Program-made: the position numbers and the translations under genes
In this document: positions 23,339 through 31,146 of the stretch, in pieces
Position numbering within the stretch: position 1 is the first letter of the stretch
Layout of the letters: each line of letters starts with the position of its first letter
NCBI GenBank assembly: GCA_910578885.1
Contig: CAJTSH010000033.1
Span: forward strand, 1 to 31,245
Reading direction: 5' to 3'
Source: an uncultured Lachnospiraceae bacterium
GTDB taxonomy: Bacteria > Bacillota > Clostridia > Lachnospirales > Lachnospiraceae
Length of the DNA stretch: 31,245 nt
The notes under the pieces: model-generated
Databases searched by the model: none
Told to the model about the DNA's origin: nothing
Seen by the model: only the letters and a program-made list of their open reading frames with translations

Positions 23339-23741
23339 GCTTTAATTCCTCCACAATTTCATTATAACGCCTCTTATTCAGGCGGTAAAAAAACAGTACG
23401 ATTGACGTCACAATCCAAAGTATTCCCGGAACCGTTGTGAATGCATGCTTCATTATGGCAAGCACAACGTCATTCTGCTGCTGGTTCGCAGTAGTATCAA
23501 TTCCCAGCGCATACCTGTAATTTTTCTGCAGACCTATCAGAACTGCCTTACGCCCGCCAGTGGATTCCAGCTCTCCCTTCTCTGTGACCAGACCTTTTTC
23601 CATCAGTTCATTGACATTGGACAGCACAGTGGGCAAACTTATATTTAATTCTTTTGCCAGTTCTACCTTTGAAGTGTCTCCGTGATTGAACATATAATTC
23701 AATATATTATGTTTTGTTGTATTTTTCTTTGCATATGCCAT
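23322..23741 (-). pseudogene. In-frame fusion: ROK repressor N-terminus joined to a sugar transporter C-terminus (deletion scar)
   Basis: An open frame of 139 residues made of two unrelated pieces. Residues 1 to about 86 are the winged-helix head of a ROK-family repressor: NTTKHNILNYMF, ELAKELNISLPTVLSNVNEL, then STGGRKAVLIGL and YALGIDTTA, where a ROK protein should continue for 250 more residues. From about residue 90 the sequence is the last membrane helix and tail of a GPH-type (MFS) sugar transporter: FTTVPGILWIVTSIVLFFYRL and NKRRYNEIVEELK. The junction falls near 23475-23490, at a CAG triplet repeat. The simplest reading is one deletion between the regulator and the transporter. The remaining protein is either inert or a membrane-tethered DNA-binding protein. 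Confidence 0.85.
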
Positions 23742-23807
23742 GTTTTCCCCAAACCTCATTTCTGCAAACTATGCGGTTTTTGCATAACCTTCCTATCATA
23801 TTCACAT

Positions 23808-24731
23808 TTACAAAACTGCCTTGTCACTTTGATAGATTTCATATCCGGCTATTTCTAAATCATCCGCTTCCGGATACTGTTCAAACAAAGAAGTAATTTC
23901 ACGTACATACGTTTCATCCATTTCAAACAATTCGGCAATGTCAGATGCATCTAATCCTCTTTGCACTTTTTTACGAATCAAACCAATTAATACTGCGCTT
24001 CCTCTTGCTTCTCCCTTTGCCTCTCCTAATTCAATCAGATTCATGCGCACTTCCTCCCATTCTTCCGATGATTTTACCTCCTGCACGATATCATCCAGTT
24101 CCACGATTCGCTCATCCATGATTCGTATCTCCGGATTATCCATGCGGGTATCTTTCATATACTGTAACAGGCTAACAAGCTCCGGTCTGCCATTCTTGCA
24201 CGCCATATTTAGAAACACCTTCTTGGTTCCGTCCTTCAGATACAGCCGCTCCACCTCTTCACAACGCTCCACAAATGTATATTCCGCCAAATTTTTTCCA
24301 AAGATATCCTCCTGAGTGATAAAAATAATCACCGTTGATGGCAATTCCCGATATCGGGTTTCCCTGCCGGATTTCAATATTGGCGTATCCAGCATTCCCT
24401 GATAAAATCTGGAACGTCTGGGTATATCGTCATGCGAAGTGTCATTCTGCATTTCCATATTGAACTGACGCTGCTTCGTATCCTGCGCCCATGCATCCAG
24501 ACGAATTGCACGCTTACCGGACTGATTCAATATGACCTGCTCGACTTTCACTTCGGCAAGCTCAATATACGGTTCATTCATGATGATGCTTAGCGTATTC
24601 CGGTATGCTGTTCTGTTCTTCATTACCGATAAGAACAGGGCAAAATCACTCAAGTTTACCGGATGCTCTTCCCAAAAACGCTGTGTAATTTTCTCTGGCA
24701 TTTCTGCCTTCTTTTGTTTTCTTTCTTCCAT
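23808..24731 (-). CDS. Rpn/PD-(D/E)XK nuclease family putative transposase
   Basis: A 307-residue member of the Rpn / PDDEXK-nuclease 'transposase' family, common in multiple copies in gut Clostridia. LDAWAQDTKQRQFNMEMQ carries the active-site pattern D79 ... E93-x-Q95. RSRFYQGMLD and the LPSTVIIFITQEDIFG block follow, as in the family. The C-terminal third is charged and helical. Rpn proteins are nucleases promoting recA-independent recombination or acting in phage defence. The ATG at 24731 has GGAGGG at 11-base spacing; a longer frame to 24884 lacks family similarity. The neighbourhood contains a deletion scar on one side and a decayed ATPase on the other. Confidence 0.82.
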   Translation of the reverse strand: MEERKQKKAEMPEKITQRFWEEHPVNLSDFALFLSVMKNRTAYRNTLSIIMNEPYIELAEVKVEQVILNQSGKRAIRLDAWAQDTKQRQFNMEMQNDTSHDDIPRRSRFYQGMLDTPILKSGRETRYRELPSTVIIFITQEDIFGKNLAEYTFVERCEEVERLYLKDGTKKVFLNMACKNGRPELVSLLQYMKDTRMDNPEIRIMDERIVELDDIVQEVKSSEEWEEVRMNLIELGEAKGEARGSAVLIGLIRKKVQRGLDASDIAELFEMDETYVREITSLFEQYPEADDLEIAGYEIYQSDKAVL

Positions 24732-25084
24732 AAAAACGTCTTCCCTCCTATGTGTGCAGGAAGAACACTCGATACCGGAAAATTCCTTTATAAGTCCCAT
24801 AACATCTACATTTATAGAAACAAGACTTCCCAACAAAGATTCCATGCCATGCCTTCCCTGCCCTATTGAATTGTTCTTAAGCAAGGAATTCCCACGATTA
24901 AATCGTTTAGATATTGCTTACGCAATTAGAAAATCAGAATCTTAGATATTTAGAAATCTTTGCTTTGATATGATTGTAGCACAGACAGGGTCTGTGCTAC
25001 AAGTGGTATATGAAAACTAAATTTTCTTTTTTGTAATCTTTCGTTACTGTTCAAAGACAATCCGCATATATTCTTAATATATGT
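24732..25084. other. Gene-free AT-rich stretch upstream of the Rpn gene
   Basis: No gene is seen apart from an unlikely upstream extension of the Rpn frame. It contains the second GTAGCACAG palindrome and a small AT dyad ATATAT-N5-ATATAT near 25066. I found no convincing promoter for the Rpn gene. Confidence 0.4.
24974..25002. repeat. GTAGCACAG palindrome, copy 2
   Basis: A perfect 13-bp stem TTGTAGCACAGAC/GTCTGTGCTACAA around AGG. It differs from copy 1 (22315-22343) by one compensated base pair and the loop. There is no T-run next to it on either strand, so it is not an obvious terminator here. Confidence 0.75.
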
Positions 25085-25315
25085 TTATCTTAGATATTTC
25101 TTTCTGTTGGTTTTTGTATTCGATTTCAAGCCATTCTCCGTATTCTCACATTTCTTCACAAGAGCATTGTATTTCTTGCTGCTCACTCTCCTGCCATTTA
25201 TCTCATAAGATTTAAAATCACGGATATTATCCTCCGTCTCTTTGGCATATAGTTTTAATTTTCCTTTGTTTACCGTATTATTTCCGTTTACCGTAAATTG
25301 AACTACGAAAATCAA
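25085..25315 (-). CDS. Doubtful short hypothetical frame (76 codons)
   Basis: A K/N-rich frame with a TTG start, a weak AGGG 7 bases upstream and no recognised domain. It contains EINGRRVSSKKYNALVKK, which reads like genuine protein, perhaps the tail of a decayed gene. It lies in an eroded intergenic area. Other explanations are chance or a pseudogene fragment. Confidence 0.22.
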   Translation of the reverse strand: MIFVVQFTVNGNNTVNKGKLKLYAKETEDNIRDFKSYEINGRRVSSKKYNALVKKCENTENGLKSNTKTNRKKYLR

Positions 25316-25457
25316 GTACGTACCCTAGAACGCATGGAAACACTTTATGATTTGCAAAATGTGTAAATTCTACATTTTTTTCTTTTAGAAACGTGTGATT
25401 TTATTGTGTTTTCCATAAAACTGTGGGATAATAGCGCTATTATAGGAGGTGAGCGAC

Positions 25458-25596
25458 TTGCAGCGAACTGCATTAAAGCAACTGATAAGCTAGAAAAATG
25501 CCTCTGACCGAAAACCTTTAATCTTAAAAGGCGCACGCCAAATCGGAAAGACATCTGATTATTTTTGACGAAGTACAAGAATGTGCCGATGCACTA
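25458..25596 (+). pseudogene. Remnant of an AAA ATPase (ATP-binding, DUF4143-type family)
   Basis: AGGAGG at 25444-25449 and a TTG codon begin LQRTALKQLIS, then an in-frame TAG where the family usually has Trp. KNASDRKPLILKGARQIGKT with an intact Walker A follows, then a TGA. In the next frame ATT ATT TTT GAC gives IIFDEVQECADAL, a Walker B (25558-25596). In intact proteins about 60 residues separate the two motifs, so an internal deletion plus a nonsense change have destroyed the gene. No later part of the family is found downstream. Confidence 0.75.
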
Positions 25597-25609
25597 CTTT
25601 ATTGGCTGC

Positions 25610-25634
25610 CAACTGCGCAGCAGGTGCGCAGTTG
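25610..25634. repeat. 10-bp inverted repeat in the crt upstream region
   Basis: CAACTGCGCA and TGCGCAGTTG flank a 5-base loop. No T-run follows. It is directly downstream of the ATPase remnant and may be part of the inserted or rearranged DNA. Confidence 0.55.
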
Positions 25635-25659
25635 CAGATTGAACTGTTACTTTCCACCC

Positions 25660-25678
25660 AAAAACCCTCTTGGTTTTT
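25660..25678 (+). terminator. Weak terminator-like hairpin before the crt promoter
   Basis: AAAAACC and GGTTTTT flank CTCTT. The 7-bp stem is AT-rich with a built-in T-run, ending 2 bases before the crt -35 element. It would insulate crt from upstream transcription. Confidence 0.4.
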
Positions 25679-25679
25679 A

Positions 25680-25708
25680 TTGACAAATCCCTCCCAAGGC
25701 GATACACT
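25680..25708 (+). promoter_or_regulatory. Promoter of crt
   Basis: Perfect TTGACA (25680-25685), a 17-base spacer and TACACT (25703-25708), 55 bases before the start codon. Confidence 0.7.
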
Positions 25709-25763
25709 TAATATATGTTTGTTCGTTAAAAAATTATCAAGATTTTTAGGAGGGCTTTATCAA

Positions 25764-26558
25764 ATGAATAACTTAAAGTTGGAAGTTGAAAACGAAATCG
25801 CCGTTCTTTCCATCACAAGACCGGCAGCTTTAAATGCACTGAATTCCGAGACATTGGACGAGCTCAACGAAGTTCTGACAGAGATCGAAGGAAGAGACGA
25901 CGTAAAAGTCGTAATCTTAACCGGCGGTCCGGATAAGAAAGGCAACGAGTTCAAATCCTTTGTTGCAGGTGCAGATATCGCTGAGATGGTGAATTTCTCC
26001 GCAGCAGAAGCAAGAGAATTCGGAATGAAAGCATCCGTTCCGTTCTTTAAGCTGATGAATATGCGTCAGGTTACAATTGCAGCCGTAAATGGCTTTGCAC
26101 TTGGCGGCGGATGTGAGATTGCAATGGCATGTGATATCCGTATTGCAAGCGACAACGCAACTTTCGCACAGCCGGAATGCGGACTTGGCATCATCCCAGG
26201 ATTCGGCGGTACACAGAGACTTGCACGTTTAGTTGGCATGGGCCGCGCAAAAGAGATGATTTTCACCTGTGACAGCATTGATGCAAACGAAGCATACAGA
26301 ATCGGTCTTGTAAATAAAGTAGTTTCCACAGAAGAACTGATGTCTACGGCAAAGGCTATGGCTGCTAAGATTATCTCTAAGGGAAGCTATGCTGTATCTA
26401 TTGCAAAGGCAGCAATCAACAACGGATATGACATGGATATCAAGAACGCCGTTGAAATGGAAGCAAATCTCTTCGGTATTACCTGCTCTACCGCAGACAA
26501 GAAGGAAGGCATGTCCGCATTCTTAGAGAGAAGAGCTGCAAACTTAACAGATTTCTAA
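25764..26558 (+). CDS. crt: Crotonase / short-chain enoyl-CoA hydratase
   Basis: A 264-residue crotonase-fold enzyme, best read as 3-hydroxybutyryl-CoA dehydratase (3-hydroxybutyryl-CoA to crotonyl-CoA) of the butyrate pathway. GADIAEM forms part of the oxyanion region. NGFALGGGCEIAMACDIRIAS contains the first catalytic Glu, and FAQPECGLGIIPGFGGTQRL the second. The ATG at 25764 has AGGAGG upstream; a frame extending back to 25581 covers the promoter and was rejected. In butyrate producers crt usually sits with bcd, etfAB, hbd and thl; here it is alone, with its own promoter and a strong terminator. Another acyl-CoA substrate is therefore possible. Confidence 0.9.
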   Translation: MNNLKLEVENEIAVLSITRPAALNALNSETLDELNEVLTEIEGRDDVKVVILTGGPDKKGNEFKSFVAGADIAEMVNFSAAEAREFGMKASVPFFKLMNMRQVTIAAVNGFALGGGCEIAMACDIRIASDNATFAQPECGLGIIPGFGGTQRLARLVGMGRAKEMIFTCDSIDANEAYRIGLVNKVVSTEELMSTAKAMAAKIISKGSYAVSIAKAAINNGYDMDIKNAVEMEANLFGITCSTADKKEGMSAFLERRAANLTDF

Positions 26559-26584
26559 GTTAATCTTAAATACGAGACATAAGG

Positions 26585-26614
26585 AAATCCCCCGATAAAA
26601 GTCGGGGGATTTTT
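26585..26614 (+). terminator. Strong terminator of crt
   Basis: AAATCCCCCGA pairs with TCGGGGGATTT (11 bp) around a 6-base loop, with the T-run built in, 27 bases after the crt stop. Confidence 0.95.
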
Positions 26615-26674
26615 CAAAGCAAACCCTGCGGCAGCTTGGTTCGTTGTCCGCAGAAATCAACGGAGGTTAATTCT

Positions 26675-27481
26675 ATGAATCAGACAATCACCTTTATCGG
26701 CGGCGGCAATATGGCAAGCGCTATCATTGGAGGAATTCTCGGTGCAAATCTTGCCGCAAAGGAACTGATTACTGCAACAGCCAAAACAGAGCAGACGCTT
26801 GCTTCCCTTAAGGAACGTTTCGGAATCTGTACCACCTCGGACAATGAAGCCGCTGTAAAAGACGCAGACATCATATTTTTGGCTGTAAAGCCCTATCTGT
26901 TTCCGGAAATAATTACACAAATTAAAAATGCTGTGAAACAAGACGCCATTATCGTGTCAATTGCCGCAGGACAGACCATTACCGCAGTTGAATCCATGTT
27001 TGGAAAAGAAATCAAACTGGTTCGCGCCATGCCCAATACTCCGGCACTAGTGGGCGAAGCTATGAGCGCCGTCTGCGCCAATCCAAATATAACAGAAGAA
27101 GAACTTTCCCTGATTATTTCCATTTTCAACAGCTTCGGAAAATGTGAAGTCATCACAGAATCTATGATGGACGTCGTTATCGGCGTATCAGGTTCTTCCC
27201 CCGCCTATGTCTATATGTTTATTGAAGCGATGGCAGATGCTGCTGTAGCGGACGGAATGCCAAGAGCACAGGCATACAAATTTGCGGCACAATCCGTACT
27301 CGGCTCAGCTAAGATGGTCTTAGAAACAGGCAGGCATCCCGGTGAATTAAAGGATAATGTCTGTTCTCCGGGCGGAACCACTATCGAAGCGGTCGCCGTC
27401 TTAGAACAGCAGGGACTGCGCAATGCCGTTATCACCGCACAGCGCGCCTGTGTCAGGAAATCGAAAGATATGAGCAAATAA
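26675..27481 (+). CDS. proC: Pyrroline-5-carboxylate reductase
   Basis: A 268-residue enzyme making proline from pyrroline-5-carboxylate with NAD(P)H. The N-terminal Rossmann motif is FIGGGNMASAIIGG (about residue 7). AVKP and RAMPNTPALVGEAMSA follow in the middle. The ProC signature (ADAAVADGMPRAQAYKFAAQ, about 190-209) and HPGELKDNVCSPGGTTIEAVAVLE lie at the C-terminus. The ATG at 26675 has CGGAGG 8 bases upstream. It follows the crt terminator, and I found no clear promoter in the 60 bases between, so the promoter may be weak or lie further upstream. No proA or proB is adjacent. Confidence 0.95.
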   Translation: MNQTITFIGGGNMASAIIGGILGANLAAKELITATAKTEQTLASLKERFGICTTSDNEAAVKDADIIFLAVKPYLFPEIITQIKNAVKQDAIIVSIAAGQTITAVESMFGKEIKLVRAMPNTPALVGEAMSAVCANPNITEEELSLIISIFNSFGKCEVITESMMDVVIGVSGSSPAYVYMFIEAMADAAVADGMPRAQAYKFAAQSVLGSAKMVLETGRHPGELKDNVCSPGGTTIEAVAVLEQQGLRNAVITAQRACVRKSKDMSK

Positions 27482-27520
27482 CATTTCATGTTATAAACGG
27501 CACGCCCTTTTCTACGATAG

Positions 27521-27559
27521 AAAAACGAACCGCCTCTGTCTTTTTGACAGAAGCGGTTC
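27521..27559 (-). terminator. Terminator of the chemoreceptor gene
   Basis: The outer stem GAACCGC/GCGGTTC and the inner CTGTC/GACAG, with a mismatch between them, close on a T5 loop. On the minus strand GTTTTTC follows. On the plus strand no T-run follows, so proC is served poorly by it. Confidence 0.75.
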
Positions 27560-27602
27560 AAATCTATCGCGGCCCTCATTCCTGATGCCCGACGCTTTCC
27601 TT

Positions 27603-29618
27603 CTATTTACAGATAAAATGATTCAGCTTCTCATTTAATTTATCGCTGCATTCCACGATTTCATCTGTGAGAACAATCAATTGCGCAATCACATCCGCCT
27701 GACGAAGCGTGCTGTTCGTTACTTCTTGTGTGGAAGCAGATGTTTCCTCAATACCTGCCGACAGATCGCTCATAGACGAAAGAATGACTTCTTTCTTCTG
27801 TACCATAGTCGTATTTTTGCCCTCCACTTCCGTCAACAAGGTATCTAAGGAATCAACGCCATGAAAGATGCTGTTGAACGATTCCTCTGTCTCCTTTACA
27901 TTCTTGCTCTGCGTTCCCATAACTTTATTTACATTACTTACCGCATCCACAGTCTCTTTTATTTTTCCCTGCATAGTCTGAATGATATTCCTGATATCAG
28001 CGGTTGCACCCTGCGATTGTTCCGCAAGGTTACGGATTTCGTCTGCTACAACGGCAAAGCCTTTTCCTGCGTCTCCTGCTCTCGCTGCTTCAATGGAAGC
28101 GTTCAATGCCAATAAATTCGTCTGCTCCGAAATAGAATTAATCAAGGTTATGATGTCCTCAATTTCTTTTGAACTTGAATCCACATTATTAATGCTGTAA
28201 GTAATCTCTTCTGTTACGCGTATTGTATCATCAGAACTGGATACCAGATTATTCACAATTTTCAAACCAAACTGCGTCTTATCCTTTAATGTTCCGCAGG
28301 AATCCTTCATCGTTGTAACAAGTTCAGAAACTCCTTCAATATTGTTGGAAAGTTCATCTGTTTCTCCAACTACTGTAGTCGTTGCCCTTGCCTGCTCTTC
28401 CGAAACAACCGATACTTCCTGCATGGTATTTTTAATATCGTTCGAAGAACGGTCTAACTGTTCAAAGGACTCATTCAACGTATTATTTTTCTCCAGCAGC
28501 TGTTCCAAAGTATCTTTTGTATCTCCTATTGCCGCGCCGAAGTCATGAATCATCTTATTATAGGAATCACCGATTACATCCAGCTCATTCATTTTCTTTA
28601 CATTCGTGTTCTTTAGCTTCACTTCGTCAGTAAGATTGCCTGCTCCTGCGTTATTGATAGCAGTTCTAATCCGATACAATCGTTTTGTAATACTGCCAAT
28701 CATAAACCAAACGCATATAATACTTGCTATAACCACGATTGCCATAATAATTAACTGGATAACCGTACTCCTTGTCGTCACATCGGTATGTTCACCTGCA
28801 CTGATCAAACTGATCATTCTCCAGCCGGTTCTTGAAACATCACACGCTTTGTAGAGATAAGTTCCTCCGTTTATCCGAATCGTACCTTCGGTGTCCCCTG
28901 TCTGCGCTGCAATTTCAAGAAGTTTGGAATCTTCCGTCTTTGTAAATATACGGTCCATATCCATTTTGTCGGAAAGAATTGTCCCGTCCGGCTCAAGCAT
29001 CAGCGTGTATCCCGTCGTACTGAAGACACGTTCACAGCAATACTGGGACATGTCCTGAAAATCAATATTCATTCCGATAACGCCCACTACATTGCCGCTG
29101 TCATCAGCCACGCTCCGGTACTCAGACAAAACCGTCTTGCCGGAAATCTTGTCTTCATAAGGTCCGACCCATATACTCTCCTTCTCTTTTGCCAGCTCGT
29201 AATATTCATCCTCTATTACGGAGTCCATACCCTTGCCCTTATAATCTGTATCATCGGCAACTACAATATTATCCCCTTTCTCGGAACGGAATACGGTTCC
29301 CGCAATCAGAGCATTCGCTCCTCTCAATCCATACAGCAGCCCTTCGGTTCCCTCAAAATTTCCGGATTTCACTTCTTTTTGGATAATGCCCGTCATGCTC
29401 ATCGTAGACATACGGTATTCAATGCCCCAAAAATAAGATTCGAATGCCTGCGATGCCGCTGCAAATCCATTATCCAAATCAGTTTTGATAACAGAATCAC
29501 CATAATCACTGATATTTTTAATTGCACCAATACTACTGCCAATCTGACCTACTAAAATCAAAGGAATCAGTATTGCCAGCATGATTACCTTTAGGGATTT
29601 GCCATTTCCCTTTTTCAT
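27603..29618 (-). CDS. Methyl-accepting chemotaxis protein (dCache sensor)
   Basis: A 671-residue chemoreceptor. The first membrane helix is about residues 10-30. An extracytoplasmic sensor of about 245 residues resembles dCache_1 (VIGMNIDFQDMS, GTILSDKMD). A second helix (IIMAIVVIASIICVWFMIG) is followed by a HAMP segment and a long helical signalling domain. The signalling tip is SEQTNLLALNASIEAARAGDAGKGFAVVADEIRNLAEQSQ, which binds CheA and CheW. The ligand is unknown; dCache domains often bind amino acids or other small acids. The ATG at 29618 has GAGGAGAG upstream; a start 6 codons earlier is weaker. No che genes are in the window, and the receptor is monocistronic. A dyad surrounds its probable -10. 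Confidence 0.95.
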   Translation of the reverse strand: MKKGNGKSLKVIMLAILIPLILVGQIGSSIGAIKNISDYGDSVIKTDLDNGFAAASQAFESYFWGIEYRMSTMSMTGIIQKEVKSGNFEGTEGLLYGLRGANALIAGTVFRSEKGDNIVVADDTDYKGKGMDSVIEDEYYELAKEKESIWVGPYEDKISGKTVLSEYRSVADDSGNVVGVIGMNIDFQDMSQYCCERVFSTTGYTLMLEPDGTILSDKMDMDRIFTKTEDSKLLEIAAQTGDTEGTIRINGGTYLYKACDVSRTGWRMISLISAGEHTDVTTRSTVIQLIIMAIVVIASIICVWFMIGSITKRLYRIRTAINNAGAGNLTDEVKLKNTNVKKMNELDVIGDSYNKMIHDFGAAIGDTKDTLEQLLEKNNTLNESFEQLDRSSNDIKNTMQEVSVVSEEQARATTTVVGETDELSNNIEGVSELVTTMKDSCGTLKDKTQFGLKIVNNLVSSSDDTIRVTEEITYSINNVDSSSKEIEDIITLINSISEQTNLLALNASIEAARAGDAGKGFAVVADEIRNLAEQSQGATADIRNIIQTMQGKIKETVDAVSNVNKVMGTQSKNVKETEESFNSIFHGVDSLDTLLTEVEGKNTTMVQKKEVILSSMSDLSAGIEETSASTQEVTNSTLRQADVIAQLIVLTDEIVECSDKLNEKLNHFICK

Positions 29619-29677
29619 TTTCCTCTCCTCGTTCATTTGTCATATTTCCGCCTTTGTACATTTCCTTTGTAATTCTA

Positions 29678-29708
29678 CTGTAGTATAAGTATATCATAAT
29701 TACTACAG
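29678..29708. promoter_or_regulatory. Dyad around the probable chemoreceptor promoter
   Basis: Perfect 8-base arms CTGTAGTA (29678-29685) and TACTACAG (29701-29708) flank 15 bases that contain TATACT on the minus strand. AGGACA lies 18 bases before that hexamer. The arrangement resembles an operator spanning the -10 region. No sigma-D (flagellar) promoter pattern is obvious. Confidence 0.5.
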
Positions 29709-29747
29709 ATTTGTCCTTTATATAAGAAATTTTTGTCAAATTTATCA

Positions 29748-29776
29748 TTGCTATCTTTTACATTTCTCCATATAAT
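29748..29776 (+). promoter_or_regulatory. Promoter of the GH13 gene
   Basis: TTGCTA (29748-29753), a 17-base spacer and TATAAT (29771-29776), 33 bases before the start codon. Confidence 0.7.
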
Positions 29777-29809
29777 AAAATTAACTTTTAAGAAAGGAAT
29801 TTACGTATT

Positions 29810-31120
29810 ATGTGGGCATATGAAAGTGTATTTTATCAAATTTATCCTCTGGGATTTGCCGGAGCGCCTTTTGAAAATGACGGAAACCTCGAACACCGGA
29901 TTTTGAAGGTCAACGACTGGATTCCTCATATCAAAAAGCTCGGTGCAAATGCCATTTACTTTTCTCCCATCTTTGAATCCGACACTCACGGATACAACAC
30001 CAGGGATTATAAGAAAATTGACTGCCGCCTTGGAACAAATGAAGATTTCAAAGAAATCTGCGATAATCTTCACAAAGAAGACATCCATGTTGTATTAGAC
30101 GGTGTGTTCAATCATGTCGGCAGAGGCTTCTGGGCATTTCAGGACGTACTGGAAAAACGTTGGGATTCTCCTTACAAGGACTGGTTCCACATCAATTTTG
30201 ACGGCAACTCCAACTACAACGACGGTCTGTGGTATGAAGGCTGGGAGGGCAACTATGATTTAGTGAAACTGAATCTTCGGAATGAAGAAGTTATTTCCCA
30301 CCTGTTAGACTGTGTCAGCTATTGGATTGACACATTCGATATTGACGGGCTGCGCTTGGATGTGGCATATTGCCTAGACCATGATTTTATCCGAAGACTC
30401 CGAAATTTCTGCGACAGTAAGAAAACAGATTTCTTCTTAGTAGGCGAGACGCTTCACGGCGACTATAATCAGATTATGAATGACGCTATGCTGCACTCCG
30501 TAACTAACTACGAATGCTACAAGGGACTGCATTCCAGCTTCAACAGCATGAACATGTTTGAAATCAACCATTCCCTGCTCCGTCAGTTCGGACCGGAGAA
30601 CTGGACACTGTATAAAGGCAGACATCTTTTATCCTTTGTGGACAACCATGATGTAACAAGAGTAGCAAGCATTCTTTCCAATAAAGAGCATCTTCCCCTC
30701 ATCTATGCGCTCTGCTTTGGAATGCCTGGAATCCCCTGCGTTTACTACGGCAGTGAATGGGGCGCCGAGGCAAAGAAAGAAGAAGGCGATCCCGCTCTTC
30801 GCGCATGCTTTGAGGCTCCGGTTGACAATGAGCTTTCCGCATGGATTTCCAAACTTGCAGAGGCAAAGAAGAGCAGCAAAGCATTAAACTATGGTGATTT
30901 CACCTCTATAGTCCTGACGAACAAACAATGTATCTTCCAACGGAAGACAGACGATGAGCGCGTACTGGTTGCTATCAATGCGGATTCTGAACGCTATACC
31001 GCTCATTTTGACGCCGGCTGCGGAACAGCCGTAGATCTTATTACTGGCGAGGTACATGATTTCGGCGGCGGAAGTGAATTGCCCCCATATAGTGCATATT
31101 TCTGGAAAATGGAAAAATAA
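29810..31120 (+). CDS. Intracellular GH13 alpha-glucanase (alpha-amylase family)
   Basis: A 436-residue glycoside hydrolase of family 13 without signal peptide, so cytosolic. The catalytic residues are the nucleophile D184 in GLRLDVAY, the acid/base E213 in VGETLHG and D281 in SFVDNHD. DGVFNHVG (about 97-104) is the first conserved region. A small beta-sheet C-terminal domain follows the barrel. The short length and intracellular location fit a maltodextrin, cyclodextrin or pullulan-oligomer hydrolase rather than a secreted amylase; the exact specificity cannot be read. GAAAGGA 11 bases before the ATG and a clear promoter support the start. It may act with GlgP on storage or imported glucans. 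No terminator is obvious after it. Confidence 0.92.
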   Translation: MWAYESVFYQIYPLGFAGAPFENDGNLEHRILKVNDWIPHIKKLGANAIYFSPIFESDTHGYNTRDYKKIDCRLGTNEDFKEICDNLHKEDIHVVLDGVFNHVGRGFWAFQDVLEKRWDSPYKDWFHINFDGNSNYNDGLWYEGWEGNYDLVKLNLRNEEVISHLLDCVSYWIDTFDIDGLRLDVAYCLDHDFIRRLRNFCDSKKTDFFLVGETLHGDYNQIMNDAMLHSVTNYECYKGLHSSFNSMNMFEINHSLLRQFGPENWTLYKGRHLLSFVDNHDVTRVASILSNKEHLPLIYALCFGMPGIPCVYYGSEWGAEAKKEEGDPALRACFEAPVDNELSAWISKLAEAKKSSKALNYGDFTSIVLTNKQCIFQRKTDDERVLVAINADSERYTAHFDAGCGTAVDLITGEVHDFGGGSELPPYSAYFWKMEK

Positions 31121-31146
31121 TCTAGAACAAAGCGGGCAGGCCCACA

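Noticed and set aside
25345..25578. Minus-strand 77-codon frame
   Set aside because: It is antisense to the ATPase remnant, which explains its openness.
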